This document shows, piece after piece, positions 10,668 to 20,455 of a stretch of DNA of 64,000 nt; position 1 is the first letter of the stretch, and the number at the start of each line of letters is the position of its first letter. This stretch comes from Sphingobium sufflavum. GTDB taxonomy: Bacteria; Pseudomonadota; Alphaproteobacteria; Sphingomonadales; Sphingomonadaceae. The translations under genes and the position numbers were made by a program. The stretch spans positions 1 through 64,000 of the forward strand of contig NZ_JAJSSH010000004.1 of the NCBI RefSeq assembly GCF_021403115.1, read 5' to 3'. The notes under the pieces are model-generated. The model was not told the DNA's origin. It worked only from the letters and a program-made list of their open reading frames with translations, and searched no databases.

Positions 10668-11617
10668 AGCCTTTCACCTATGAGCGCGCGAAGACACCGG
10701 CGGAAGCCGCTGCCGCCGTCGCCCGTCAACCCGGCGCCAAGTTCCTCGCCGGGGGCACAAACCTGCTCGACCTCATGAAGCTGGAAATCGAGACGCCCCG
10801 GCATCTCGTCGACGTCCAGGATCTCAAGCTCGACCGGATCGAGCCGACGTCGGACGGTGGCTTGCGGATCGGGGCGCTCGTCACGAACACCAAGCTTGCT
10901 GCCGACACGCGCGTCCGCCGCGATTACGGCGTGCTGACCCGTGCGATCGTGGCCGGCGCATCCGGCCAGCTTCGCAACAAGGCGACCACGGCAGGCAACC
11001 TGCTTCAGCGGACCCGGTGTCCCTATTTCTATGACCCGAACATGCCTTGCAACAAGCGCAAGCCAGGTTCTGGTTGCGCTGCGATCGGTGGCTATTCGCG
11101 TCAGCTTGCGGTGATCGGGTCGAGTGACCACTGCATTGCGACCTACCCCGGCGACATGGCGGTTGCGATGCGCGTGCTGGACGCGACCGTGGAGACGGTC
11201 AAGGCGGACGGCACGACCCGCGCCATCCCGATCGCCGACTTCCATCGCTTGCCCGGTGACACGCCTCATCTCGACAACAACCTGGAAGCCGGCGAGTTGA
11301 TCACGGCAGTGACGCTGCCCCGGCCGATCGGCGGCACGCACCATTATGAAAAGGTTCGCGACCGGGCATCCTACGCCTTCGCGCTCGTGTCGGTCGCGGC
11401 CATCATCCAGAAGGATGGCAGCGGGCGCGTTGCGTTCGGCGGGGTCGCGCACAAGCCTTGGCGGGTCGAAGCGGCCGATGACGTGATGACCCAGGGGGCC
11501 GCGGCCGTGACGGCCAAGGCATTCGCCGACGCCCGACCGACAGACGACAATGCGTTCAAGATACCGCTCGCGACGCGGGCGCTTGCAGCCACCATCGCGG
11601 AGGGCCGATCAGCATGA
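10664..11617 (+). CDS. Aldehyde oxidoreductase FAD subunit (PaoB/YagS-like)
   Basis: The flavin-binding subunit, 317 residues. FAD contacts of the family are readable as [14 protein letters not shown] near the start and [14 protein letters not shown] in the middle. It also has the cysteine insert RCPYFYD...[15 protein letters not shown] that in E. coli PaoB binds an extra 4Fe-4S cluster, which points to the YagTSR subgroup rather than xanthine dehydrogenase. The gene overlaps its neighbours by four bases on both sides, typical of a translationally coupled three-subunit enzyme. Confidence 0.92.
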   Translation: MKPFTYERAKTPAEAAAAVARQPGAKFLAGGTNLLDLMKLEIETPRHLVDVQDLKLDRIEPTSDGGLRIGALVTNTKLAADTRVRRDYGVLTRAIVAGASGQLRNKATTAGNLLQRTRCPYFYDPNMPCNKRKPGSGCAAIGGYSRQLAVIGSSDHCIATYPGDMAVAMRVLDATVETVKADGTTRAIPIADFHRLPGDTPHLDNNLEAGELITAVTLPRPIGGTHHYEKVRDRASYAFALVSVAAIIQKDGSGRVAFGGVAHKPWRVEAADDVMTQGAAAVTAKAFADARPTDDNAFKIPLATRALAATIAEGRSA

Positions 11618-13872
11618 AGTTCGACACGCCAGCAGGCACCAACCCCATCGATCAGGAAAAGGTCGTCGGCAAGCCGCACCCGCGCATCGAGGGACCGCTG
11701 AAAACCACCGGACGCGCGGTCTATTCCTACGAGAACCATGAAGCCGCGCCGGACGCCGCCTATGGCTATGTCGTCGGGTCCGCCATAGCCAAGGGGCGCA
11801 TATCGTCGATGGACGTGCGCGAGGCCAAGGCCGCGCCGGGTGTCCTCGCGATCGTGACGGCCGATAATGCCGGGCCGATCAAGAAGCAGGGGTTCTACGT
11901 CGCGAAGCCGCTCGCGGGGCCTGAGATCGAGCATTACCACCAGGCTATCGCACTGGTCGTCGCTGAGACATTCGAGCAGGCACGACATGCCGCTTCGCTG
12001 ATCCGGGTCGATTACGCGCGTGGGCAAGGCGCGTTCGACCTCGCCGCTGCGCGCGGGGGTGCAAAGCCACATCGGCGGCGGCCGGACATCCGCATCGGCG
12101 ACTTCGACAAGGCATTCTCATCGGCCCCTGTGAAGGTCGACGCGACCTATACCACCCCCGACCACAGCCACATGATGCTGGAGCCGCACGCCACGATCGC
12201 GCGCTGGGACGGCGACCAGCTGACGATCTGGTCCGCGCAGCAGATCATCGGTTGGGCGCGCCGCGACCTCGGCAACAAACTTTCCATTCCGCAGGACAAA
12301 ATCCGCATCGTCGCGACCTATATTGGCGGCGGGTTCGGCGGAAAGGGTAGCGTATGCTCGGACGCCATCCTCGCCGCGCTCGGCGCGCGTGCGGTCGGTC
12401 GCGCCGTGAAGGTGGCGCTGCCGCGTCCACTCATGCCGAACAACACGTCGCATCGCCCCGCGACGATCCAGCGCGTTCGTCTGGCGGCCGGGCGCGATGG
12501 CAAGCTGGTCGCGGTCGGCCACGAAACGCTGTCGGGCAATCTACCGGGGGGCGGTCCGGAGATCGCGGCCGCGCAGACGCAGTTGCTCTATGCGGGGGCC
12601 AACCGCCTCAACCTGACCCGGCTCGCAACGCTCGACCTGCCCGAAGGCAATGCGATGCGCGCCCCAGGCGAGGCATCGGGCCTGATGGCACTTGAAATCG
12701 CAATGGACGAGTTGGCCGAGAAGCTGGGGATGGACCCGGTGGAACTGCGCATCCTCAACGATACGCAAGTCGTGCCGGGCGACCCCGGCCGTGGCTCACC
12801 CACTGATCCGCAATCAGCGAGCGGCAATCAGGGCAAGGCGGAGGAGGCTCCACTTCCCTTCTCCATCCGCCAGTTCATCCCGTGCCTGCGCACCGGTGCC
12901 GAACGCTTCGGTTGGAAGCAACGCAGCCCCAAGCCCGGCAGCCGCCGTGAAGGCCGCTGGCTGATTGGCATGGGCATGGCGTCCGCCATCCGCGGTGCGC
13001 CGATCATGCCGGCGGGTGGGCGTGTCACGCTCGACGCCAAGGGTATCGTGACCGTCGAGAGCAACATGACCGACATGGGGACGGGCAGCTATACCATCAT
13101 CGGCCAGACGGTCGCGGAGATGATGGGACTGCCGCTCGATCGAGTCGTGGTGAAGCTTGCCGACTCCGATTTCCCAGAAGCGTTCGGAGGTGGCGGACAA
13201 GGCGGTGCCGCGTCCGCCACGGCAGGTGCCTACGCCGCGTGCATGAAGCTACGCGAAGCCGTCGCTACCAAGCTCGGTTTCAATTCTGCCGATGCCAAGT
13301 TTGTCGGCGGCGAGGTCCGTGCGGGAAATCGACGTGCGCCACTCGCCCAGGCGGCGAAGGACGGTGCGATCACGGCCGAAGACAAGATGGAATATGGCGA
13401 CCTGTCGAAGCGGTTTGAGCAGCAAACCTTCGGTGCCCATTTCTGCGAAGTCGCAGTCGATGCCTATACCGGCGAAATTCGTATCCGGCGTATGCTCGCC
13501 GTCTGCGCGGCCGGACGCATTCTTAATCCCATCACCGCCCGGAGCCAAGTGATTGGCGGCATGGTCGGCGGTGCGGGCGCCGCGCTGATGGAAGAACTAG
13601 CCGTCGACAAGCGCTTCGGCTTCTTCGTCAATCACGACCTCGCCGGATACGAAGTGCCGGTCCATGCCGATATCCCGCATCAGGAGGTGATTTTCCTGGA
13701 GGAAACCGATCCCACCATGTCACCCGTGAAGGCGAAGGGTGTGGGTGAGCTTGGTATTTCCGGTGTTGCGCCGGCGATCGCCAACGCAGTCTACAATGCG
13801 ACCGGAGTGCGGGTGCGGGAATATCCAATCACGCTCGACAAGCATCTGGCGAAGCTGCCGGAGATCGTATGA
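11614..13872 (+). CDS. Aldehyde oxidoreductase molybdopterin subunit (PaoC/YagR-like)
   Basis: The large catalytic subunit, 752 residues, binding the molybdenum cofactor and oxidising aldehydes to acids. Family landmarks are the N-terminal [20 protein letters not shown], the glycine-rich [42 protein letters not shown] and the catalytic glutamate near residue 712 in [15 protein letters not shown]. It has no signal peptide of its own and would ride out with the Tat-tagged small subunit. No PaoD/XdhC-type maturation chaperone follows; a flavodoxin gene occupies that position, so the chaperone must be elsewhere. The natural substrate is unknown, and the two aldo/keto reductases suggest aldehyde detoxification or catabolism. 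Confidence 0.93.
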   Translation: MKFDTPAGTNPIDQEKVVGKPHPRIEGPLKTTGRAVYSYENHEAAPDAAYGYVVGSAIAKGRISSMDVREAKAAPGVLAIVTADNAGPIKKQGFYVAKPLAGPEIEHYHQAIALVVAETFEQARHAASLIRVDYARGQGAFDLAAARGGAKPHRRRPDIRIGDFDKAFSSAPVKVDATYTTPDHSHMMLEPHATIARWDGDQLTIWSAQQIIGWARRDLGNKLSIPQDKIRIVATYIGGGFGGKGSVCSDAILAALGARAVGRAVKVALPRPLMPNNTSHRPATIQRVRLAAGRDGKLVAVGHETLSGNLPGGGPEIAAAQTQLLYAGANRLNLTRLATLDLPEGNAMRAPGEASGLMALEIAMDELAEKLGMDPVELRILNDTQVVPGDPGRGSPTDPQSASGNQGKAEEAPLPFSIRQFIPCLRTGAERFGWKQRSPKPGSRREGRWLIGMGMASAIRGAPIMPAGGRVTLDAKGIVTVESNMTDMGTGSYTIIGQTVAEMMGLPLDRVVVKLADSDFPEAFGGGGQGGAASATAGAYAACMKLREAVATKLGFNSADAKFVGGEVRAGNRRAPLAQAAKDGAITAEDKMEYGDLSKRFEQQTFGAHFCEVAVDAYTGEIRIRRMLAVCAAGRILNPITARSQVIGGMVGGAGAALMEELAVDKRFGFFVNHDLAGYEVPVHADIPHQEVIFLEETDPTMSPVKAKGVGELGISGVAPAIANAVYNATGVRVREYPITLDKHLAKLPEIV

Positions 13873-14456
13873 CGCAGGGTGCGCACCGGTTGTCGCGGCG
13901 TGCCGTACTAGCGACACCGGCGATGCTTTCGCTGGCCGGGACGGCATGTGCCAGGGAACCGGAGCAGCCCGGTATCCCCTCCGGCAAGACACTGGTCGCG
14001 TATCTCACCCGCTCGGGCAATACCCGCGTGATCGCGGGAATAGTGCAGCGAGTCTGGGGTGCTGACCTATTCGAAATCCGTCCTCCGCGACCGTACCCGG
14101 ATGATTATGAGCAGCATGTCGCGCAGGCCACGCGCGAGCGTGACAGCGGGTTTGAACCTTCACTGGCGGCCAAAGTCGACAACATTGCCGCGTTTGGCAC
14201 CGTCTTTCTCGGCTTCCCCATCTGGGGGGAAACGGCACCCCCGCCGATCCGCTCGTTCCTCAAGGCTCATGATCTACGTGGGAAGACACTTCGCCCGTTC
14301 ATCACGCACGGCGGATATGGTGTTGGCGGGAGTCTCGCGGTGTTGGCTACCCACGCGACCGGCGCAACAATCGAAGACGCCTTCGTCATGGAGGCAGACC
14401 AGGAAAGGCGCACGCTCAATCAGGTCCGCGATTGGCTCGGCCAGATCAACAGCTAA
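13869..14456 (+). CDS. Exported flavodoxin-like protein
   Basis: A 195-residue protein with an RR-containing signal ending in LAGTACA, which is lipoprotein-like, so it is probably exported by Tat and may be lipid-anchored. The mature part is flavodoxin-like: TLVAYLTRSGNTRVIAG forms the FMN phosphate loop, FLGFPIWGETAPPPIRSFL is the second loop, and FITHGGYGVG is the third. It overlaps the molybdenum subunit by four bases. As the terminal gene of the operon it could exchange electrons with the periplasmic oxidoreductase, which is inferred only from position and compartment. Confidence 0.8.
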   Translation: MTQGAHRLSRRAVLATPAMLSLAGTACAREPEQPGIPSGKTLVAYLTRSGNTRVIAGIVQRVWGADLFEIRPPRPYPDDYEQHVAQATRERDSGFEPSLAAKVDNIAAFGTVFLGFPIWGETAPPPIRSFLKAHDLRGKTLRPFITHGGYGVGGSLAVLATHATGATIEDAFVMEADQERRTLNQVRDWLGQINS

Positions 14457-14795
14457 CGGTGTTGAATTGCTTTCCGGTAAACTGGCTTTGAAGCGAAGCC
14501 TTCAAGCAGCCTCATAATCTCTGAGCGGCCGTTTCCGTCAGATTCGGTCGTTCTCATTAACATGGCCAGATGTCCTGATGTGGGTCGATAGCTGCCGAAA
14601 AGCCGACCATCTGCACTTGGGGAACGAAAATCTGCCGCTGAACGGCCTCAAAGGGTCGTTTGGTGTCCTGGGATTTCATATTGTCGTCCTTGAAAACACG
14701 TCGGCGCAGGCGATGTGGTGTTCGCCATGCGCCGCTGGGCCTCAATGCCCACGTGCAAATCCTGTGACCAGATAGGACAAGGCGAACGGATCCCA
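14457..14795. other. Intergenic scar with no gene recognised
   Basis: Between the flavodoxin stop and the palindrome I see no frame with family resemblance on either strand. The base composition is lower in GC than the flanking genes. Together with the truncated GH51 gene to its right this is probably a recombination scar. Confidence 0.5.
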
Positions 14796-14828
14796 CATGT
14801 CGTCACCAATCGAATTGGTGACGACATG
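14796..14828. repeat. Perfect 15-bp-arm palindrome
   Basis: The arms CATGTCGTCACCAAT and ATTGGTGACGACATG are exact reverse complements around the three bases CGA. No T-run follows on either side, so a classical terminator is not favoured. It lies 18 bases beyond the end of the GH51 fragment. It could be an operator for a dimeric repressor or a recombination site. Confidence 0.75.
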
Positions 14829-14846
14829 CAATTTAGACAACATGTC

Positions 14847-15647
14847 CTACATAACCTGCAGCACGGCGACTGACCGCGGTGGGAGATTGAAATGCAATTT
14901 CCCTCCCTGCGCCCCAGCTCGATATGGACGGGGCGACACCGCTTCAGGCTTGTCGAAACTGTTGATTGCATCAAGCGTGTCGGCGGTCAGTATCTCGCCA
15001 ACCGCGCCCTTCGCCGGCAGGCCGGAGAGCGTGAGATCGAACTCCGCTGCCTTGCTCGCATCGAGATTGGTCAGCGCCAGCCAAATCTTACCATCGACAC
15101 CCTTGGCCCCGATCGCATCGACACGCGGCAGGTCAATCTTTCCGAAGACGTACCGGCCCGCATCGATTTCGATCGGCAGGGACGTCGCGTCCTGGAAGGG
15201 CACATACATGCGAAAGACATGATAGGTGGGCGTCCGCACCATCTTTGGCCCGTCGGGAAGGATTATCGATTGCAGCACATTGACCATCTGCGCGACGTTG
15301 GCCATCCGAACCCGGTCGGCATGGCGGACGAAGATGTCCAGATTGATGGCGGCCGTCACCGCGTCGCGGATCGAGTTCTGCCGCTGAATGTATAGAATCG
15401 GCGTTCCGTCGAGCGGCTTTAGCCCGTTGCCCCATTCATCGACCACCAGCGCAACCCGCTTGTCTGGGGCATATTTGTCCATGATCGCAGAGTTTTTGGC
15501 GATCAGCGCGTCCATCTCATAGGCGTTGTGGACGAATGGCGCCCATTCCTTTTCTCCAAAGCCGGTGGCCGGATCGAGCATCGTTCCCAACGCGCCACTG
15601 GTATAGTGGTGCAGCGAAAGCCCCTCGAACCCCGTCACCACCCCCAC
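14847..15647 (-). pseudogene. GH51 alpha-L-arabinofuranosidase, N-terminally truncated
   Basis: The last 265 or so residues match the C-terminal half of GH51 arabinofuranosidases, which release arabinose from hemicellulose side chains: EGLSLHHYT, IMDKYAPDKRVALVVDEWG (containing the nucleophile Glu), QRQNSIRDAV, FVRHADRVRMANVAQMVNVL and KMVRTPTYHVFRMYVPFQDA. The first half of the family, including the acid/base glutamate, is missing, and upstream of about 15647 the frame runs into unrelated sequence. The fragment keeps its proper stop, so the loss came from a deletion or junction at its 5' side. Confidence 0.85.
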
Positions 15648-15727
15648 GCTCCGCAAAAGCCCCTTCCCGCCAGCCCCCGCTTGCCGGTAAGGCAGCCTCG
15701 TCCGCACCTTGCCCCGAAAGTCCCGTC

Positions 15728-16116
15728 ATGACGTCTGCCGCCGACCTCGCGATCCGCCTGCGCCGCGCCGCCTTCAACCGCGCGCTGGCCGATGCCACCT
15801 GCCCGCCATCGGTCCCCTGCTCGCGCCGGATGCGATCCTGATCGCGGGGACGGACAGTGCGCTGCTGTCGGGCCGCAAGGCGCAGCTTCTCGCCTGGAAG
15901 CGGGAGTTCGCCGCGCCGGACCGCACCCTCTACACCCGCACGCCCGACAGCATCGTCGCCTCCACCGTCGAGCCGATCGCGCTGGAGCATGGCCAGTGGC
16001 AGGGCGTCAGCGCCGCGACCGGGCACCCCCTCGCCGCCGGCGCCTACACCGCGAAATGGCGCATGATCGACGGGGAATGGCGGATCGAGGGCGAGATTTT
16101 CCTCACCCTGTCCTGA
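15728..16116 (+). pseudogene. NTF2-like (SnoaL/DUF4440) gene with a frameshift
   Basis: Reading from ATG 15728 gives MTSAADLAIRLRRAAFNRAL ADA; near 15797 the frame breaks, and the next frame continues LPAIGPLLAPDAILIAGTDS and on to KWRMIDGEWRIEGEIFLTLS. Joined, this makes a 129-residue NTF2-like domain of normal length. One missing G in the GCC-ACC-TG context near 15797 explains the shift. It is either a recent mutation or a sequencing error. No neighbour indicates a function. Confidence 0.7.
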
Positions 16117-16210
16117 TTGCACGAGGGCCTGACCTTCCCAGGCACCTGACCATCAAAACCGCCCGATCGTCAAAACCGCCGGAACCCCGGCCGCCTGCCG
16201 TCGGCTCCTT

Positions 16211-16930
16211 TCAATCGACCGCCTCCGCCTCCCGCACACCCAGATGGCCGAGCAGCAGGGCGCGGATTTCCGCCGTCCGTTCCAGATGGGCGATGGGGTC
16301 TTCGGGCAGGTCGGCGGCGATGTCCGCGACGATCGCGCCATCGTCCAGCACCACGATCCGGTCGGCCAGCTTGATCGCCTCGTCCACGTCATGCGTCACC
16401 AGCAGCACGGCGGGATTGTGGATCGCCGACAGTCTCTGCACCAGCGCATGCATCTTGATCCGCGTCAGCGCGTCGAGCGCGCCAAAGGGTTCGTCCGCCA
16501 GCAGCAGTTCCGGCTCGCGCACCAGCGACCGGGCCAGCGCCACGCGCTGCTGCTCCCCACCGGACAGTTCATAGGGCCAGCTCTGCTCGCGCCCCGCCAG
16601 CCCCACTTCCTCCAGCGCCCGCCGTCCCCGCTCCCGCGCGTCCGGCGCCTCCAGCCCAAAGATCACATTGTCGAGCAACCGCTTCCACGGCAGCAGCCGC
16701 GCATCCTGGAACACGACGGACAGTCGCTGCGGCACATAGATTTCGCCCGATCCCTGCGCCTCATGGTCCAGGTCCGCGATGGCGCGCAGCAGCGTGCTCT
16801 TGCCCGACCCGCTGCGACCCAGCAGGGCGACGAACTCGCCGGGGGCGATGTCCAGGTCGACGCCGTTCAGCACCCCCTTCAGGGTGAAGCGCCGCACCAG
16901 GCCCCGGATGCGGACGACCGGCGCGCTCAT
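16211..16930 (-). CDS. ABC transporter ATPase (SsuB/TauB-like)
   Basis: The 239-residue nucleotide-binding subunit of a nitrate/sulfonate/taurine-type importer. Walker A GRSGSGKST, Q-loop FQDARLLPWKR, signature LSGGEQQR, Walker B LLLADEP and the switch histidine in LVTHDVDEA are all intact. The FQDxRLLPWK text is typical of the SsuB/TauB subgroup. The start overlaps the permease end by four bases; the frame is open further upstream but homology begins at MSAPVVRIRG. It is the last gene of a three-gene operon that begins with the binding protein at 18986. Confidence 0.92.
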   Translation of the reverse strand: MSAPVVRIRGLVRRFTLKGVLNGVDLDIAPGEFVALLGRSGSGKSTLLRAIADLDHEAQGSGEIYVPQRLSVVFQDARLLPWKRLLDNVIFGLEAPDARERGRRALEEVGLAGREQSWPYELSGGEQQRVALARSLVREPELLLADEPFGALDALTRIKMHALVQRLSAIHNPAVLLVTHDVDEAIKLADRIVVLDDGAIVADIAADLPEDPIAHLERTAEIRALLLGHLGVREAEAVD

Positions 16931-17838
16931 TGCGCCAGCGTCCTGCGCCACGTCAGGCTCCGGCTCTCGATAGAGCGCACCAGCCGGTCGGACAGCAGGC
17001 CGAACACCGCATAGAGGACGAGGCCGACCAGCATGACATCGGCCTGCGCATAGTTGCGCGCGAGGTTTATCATATAGCCGATGCCGCTGGTGGTGTTGAA
17101 CTGCTCGACCACCACCAGTCCCAGCCACGCCCCCATCACGCCGAACCGCAGGCCCAGCAGGAAACCGGGCAGCGCACCGGGCAGGACGACATGACGGATG
17201 AACTGGGAATAGCGGATGCCCATCGTCTCGGCCAGTTCGACATGCTTGATATCGATGGACCGCAACGCATTATGGGTGTGGATATAGATGGGGATGAAGA
17301 CGCCCAGCGTGACGACGGTCACCTTCATCACCTCCCCGATCCCGAACCACAGGATGAAGAAGGGGATCAGCGCCAGCGCGGGCACCGCCCGCTTCACCTG
17401 GATGATCCCGTCGAAGATATAGCCGCCCAGCAGGCTGAGGCCGGACAGCAGCGCGACCAGCACGCCCGCGACCGTGCCGAACGCGATCCCCTGCGCCGCG
17501 CGCAGCAACGATACGAGCAGATGCTGCTGGAGCCGCCCCTGTTCGATCAGGTCGACGCCGGTCGTCACCGCCACCCATGGCGCGGGCAGGATGCGCCCGT
17601 CGATGAAGCCGGTGGCCGAACCCAGCGACCAGTAGACCAGCAGCAACGCCGGGCCGAGCAGCCAGCCATAGGACACCGCATCGCCCATCCCCAGCCGCCG
17701 CGTGCCGCGCACCAGCAACTGGGTGGAGGGAAATTCCGCGACGAAGGACGGGGCCTGCTCCTCACGCGAATTTTTGGCGAGGGGATTTGGGGCGATGGGG
17801 AACGGTGGCCGAAGTATCTCGGCGGATCGCACGGTCAT
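16927..17838 (-). CDS. ABC transporter permease (SsuC/TauC-like)
   Basis: A 303-residue inner-membrane permease with about six membrane segments and a binding-protein-dependent permease loop, seen as ETMGIRYSQFIRHVVLPGALPGFLLGLR (the EAA-type motif contacting the ATPase). It overlaps the binding-protein gene and the ATPase gene by four bases each, so all three are cotranscribed. A long hydrophilic N-terminal extension of about 50 residues precedes the first membrane segment. The substrate is probably an organosulfonate or similar small anion. Confidence 0.9.
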   Translation of the reverse strand: MTVRSAEILRPPFPIAPNPLAKNSREEQAPSFVAEFPSTQLLVRGTRRLGMGDAVSYGWLLGPALLLVYWSLGSATGFIDGRILPAPWVAVTTGVDLIEQGRLQQHLLVSLLRAAQGIAFGTVAGVLVALLSGLSLLGGYIFDGIIQVKRAVPALALIPFFILWFGIGEVMKVTVVTLGVFIPIYIHTHNALRSIDIKHVELAETMGIRYSQFIRHVVLPGALPGFLLGLRFGVMGAWLGLVVVEQFNTTSGIGYMINLARNYAQADVMLVGLVLYAVFGLLSDRLVRSIESRSLTWRRTLAQ

Positions 17839-18986
17839 GGCTGTGGTCCTTTATCGGCTTTACGCAGGGTCGGCGGGGTCGGCTGTGCAAAGGCGTCTGC
17901 GCCGACCGTCTCGAAACGGCGGTCGAACAATCGATGGGCGTCGAAGCTCTTGCGCCCGGTCTCGCGCGCCATGAAATCGACGGTGTCCTGCTGGAGGCGG
18001 ATCGCCTGGTCCCATCCGCGCGGAATGTCCGGCGATCCGGCGGCCCGGACGATCAGCGCCGCATCGACCGGCTTCACGCCCTGATTCTCGACATAATAGG
18101 CCTGCGTCCACTCCGCCCGATGCGTCTCGGTCCACCGCAACGCGCGCGCCCAGAAGCGGACATAGGCCTTGATCGCCGCCGCCTTCGCCGGATCGCGCAG
18201 CGTCTCGGTGCGGACATAGAGGATGCCCGGATCGTCGCGGAAGCTGTCGCCATGCGGCAGGACATGGGCGCCCTCGCGGGCATAGCCGTCCAGATAGCGT
18301 TTCGCGGGCAGCCCCGCGCCCAGCGGCGCGGCGTCGATCTGCCCCGCCGCCAGCGCGCCGGCGTAAATATCCGCCGTGCCGGGCAGGTCGACCAGCGTCA
18401 CCTCGCTGGTCTTGATCCCCTGCGCGGCCAGCGTGCGCAGCACCACATGCCCCTGCGCCTGTCCCGCGCTGAACGCGATGCGCTTGCCGCGCAGGTCCGC
18501 CAGCGTGTCGATCTTCGCCTTGGGGGAAATGCCGATGACAAAGATGGGGTGGGTCAGCGGGTCTTTGCGCTGACGAAAGGCTACGATCTTGGCGTCGATG
18601 CCCACCCATGCCGCATGGATCGGCGGGATGTTGGCGGCGGACCCCACCTCGATCGCCTTGGCCTGGAACGCCTCCGTCACGCCGGGGCCGCCGCTGATGT
18701 TCGCCCACTGGATGGTGAAGGGCAGTTCCTTCGCCCAGCCGGTATATTCCAGCACGCGCTGCGTCGTGGGATCGCCGATGACCAGCGTCGTGCCGGGCGG
18801 CACCCTGTCCGATATGGTGTCGGCCAGCGACCGCCCGTCCGCGGCCTGCACCGGCGGCGTCGATCCCTTCAGCGCATGGGCGACCAGCGGGGCAAAGGCC
18901 AGCAGCACCAGCAGGATAGTGATGACCGTCCCCGTGTCGCGGCCGCGCAATTTCCGTATCGGCATAGGCTTTCCCAATGTCTTCAT
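17835..18986 (-). CDS. ABC transporter substrate-binding protein (SsuA-like)
   Basis: A 383-residue periplasmic binding protein of the nitrate/sulfonate/taurine group. An N-terminal membrane segment (ITILLVLLAFAPLVAHAL), preceded by a basic stretch, may act as signal peptide or anchor. The body shows the family pattern GPGVTEAFQAKAIEVGSAAN, DLRGKRIAFSAGQAQGHVVL and YYVENQGVKPVDAALI. It is the first gene of the operon. A TauD-type dioxygenase and an LLM monooxygenase within 7 kb support an organosulfur ligand, but the ligand cannot be read from sequence. Confidence 0.88.
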   Translation of the reverse strand: MKTLGKPMPIRKLRGRDTGTVITILLVLLAFAPLVAHALKGSTPPVQAADGRSLADTISDRVPPGTTLVIGDPTTQRVLEYTGWAKELPFTIQWANISGGPGVTEAFQAKAIEVGSAANIPPIHAAWVGIDAKIVAFRQRKDPLTHPIFVIGISPKAKIDTLADLRGKRIAFSAGQAQGHVVLRTLAAQGIKTSEVTLVDLPGTADIYAGALAAGQIDAAPLGAGLPAKRYLDGYAREGAHVLPHGDSFRDDPGILYVRTETLRDPAKAAAIKAYVRFWARALRWTETHRAEWTQAYYVENQGVKPVDAALIVRAAGSPDIPRGWDQAIRLQQDTVDFMARETGRKSFDAHRLFDRRFETVGADAFAQPTPPTLRKADKGPQP

Positions 18987-19204
18987 TCCTATTGGGTATA
19001 TATGATTGAAAGCGAGTCAAGCGGCTTTCCGACCGCCGCGGCACGCCCGCACACCACCCGGTCCCAAGCAATAGTTTGCCCCAATAAAGTCCAGCTAACA
19101 GACAGGTTATTCTGCAATTTACGGCCTTGCCATGCCGCTCTGGCCTTGCTTTACCGTCGCCCGCTTCTATCACACTTATGAAGTATGATTTATCGAGGAT
19201 GGAT

Positions 19205-20263
19205 ATGACGGAATTGAGAAGGCTGGGCCGCACGGACATCAAGGTGCCGCCGATTGCGCTGGGCACGATGACCTGGGGCGAACAGAATAGCGAGGCGGAG
19301 GGCCACGCCCAGCTCGACTATGCGCTGGATCGCGGCATCAACTTCATCGACACGGCGGAAAGCTACTCGATCCCGCCGCGCGCGGAGACGCAGGGGTCGA
19401 CGGAGCGCATCATCGGTTCCTGGCTCAAGGCGCGCGGCAACCGCGACAAGGTCATCCTCGCGACCAAGGTGGCGGGCCGCAACAACAACAGCTATCTGCG
19501 CCCGGAGGGCACGCCGCAGCTCGACCGCAAGAATATCCATTACGCCATCGACCAGTCGCTCAAACGGCTCCAGACCGATTATGTCGACCTCTACCAGCTT
19601 CATTCGCCGGACCGGTCCCTGCCCCTGTTCGCGGCCAGCGGCACCACCTTCAAACCCAAGAGCAACAGCGACACCCACGAAATTCCCATCGAGGAAACGC
19701 TGGATGCGCTGGCCGATCTGGTGAAGCAGGGCAAGGTCCGCCATGTCGGCGTCTCCAACGAGACGGCATGGGGCACCGGCCGCTTCGTCCATGCGGCGGA
19801 CAGCAACGCCGCCCTGCCGCGCGTCGCCTCCATCCAGAACGCCTATAATCTCCTCAACCGCACGTTCGAGATCGGCCTGGCCGAGATCGCGCACCGCGAG
19901 GATGTCGGCCTGCTCGCCTATTCGCCGCTGGCGCAGGGCTTCCTGACCGGCAAATATCGCGATGGCGCGCGCCCGGAAAAGGCGCGGCTGACCCTGTTCG
20001 ACCGGGGCCAGCGCTATCAGAAGCCGGGCGTGGCGGAGGCGGTGGAGGCCTATCTGGCGCTCGCCGCCGAGCATGGGCTGGACCCCGCGCAATTCGCCAT
20101 CGCCTTTGTCGCGTCCCGGCCGTTCGTCACGTCCGCGATCATCGGCGCGACCACGCTGGAGCAGTTGAAGACGGACATTGATTCGCTCGACCTGACGATC
20201 ACCCCGGAACTGGAGGACGCCATCGACGCCATCCACCAGTTGCACAGCAACCCCGCGCCCTGA
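19205..20263 (+). CDS. Aldo/keto reductase (Tas-like)
   Basis: A 352-residue AKR of the Tas/potassium-channel-beta-like branch, with NFIDTAESYSIPPRAETQGS (Asp, Tyr), ILATKVAG (Lys), LYQLHSPDRS (His) and a C-terminal AIIGATTLEQLKTDID cofactor segment. ATG 19205 follows GAGG by six bases and is preferred over ATG 19178 and ATG 19199. It is divergent from the ABC transporter operon and shares a 218-base promoter region with it. The 192 bases before the next gene hold repeated CCCGAAAGCCC-like words but no gene. Confidence 0.88.
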   Translation: MTELRRLGRTDIKVPPIALGTMTWGEQNSEAEGHAQLDYALDRGINFIDTAESYSIPPRAETQGSTERIIGSWLKARGNRDKVILATKVAGRNNNSYLRPEGTPQLDRKNIHYAIDQSLKRLQTDYVDLYQLHSPDRSLPLFAASGTTFKPKSNSDTHEIPIEETLDALADLVKQGKVRHVGVSNETAWGTGRFVHAADSNAALPRVASIQNAYNLLNRTFEIGLAEIAHREDVGLLAYSPLAQGFLTGKYRDGARPEKARLTLFDRGQRYQKPGVAEAVEAYLALAAEHGLDPAQFAIAFVASRPFVTSAIIGATTLEQLKTDIDSLDLTITPELEDAIDAIHQLHSNPAP

Positions 20264-20455
20264 ACCGGCACAGCCCCGAGACCGGCGGCGGGCAGGCCCG
20301 ATGGGGTCGCCCGCCGCCACGATCCTGCTGGCGGAACCGCCTCTCCCGCCGCATCTTCCAAAAGCCGACTCCCCGGAAGCGGGTTCCCCGAAAGCCCATC
20401 CTCCGATGAGCCAATTTCCTTCCGAAAGCCCGTTCCCTTCCCGAAAGGACGCACG

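Noticed and set aside
18987..19015. Shared motif TCATATATACC upstream of the ABC binding-protein gene and the tannase-family gene at 63027
   Set aside because: Two AT-rich occurrences at different distances from their starts are too few to claim a common regulator.
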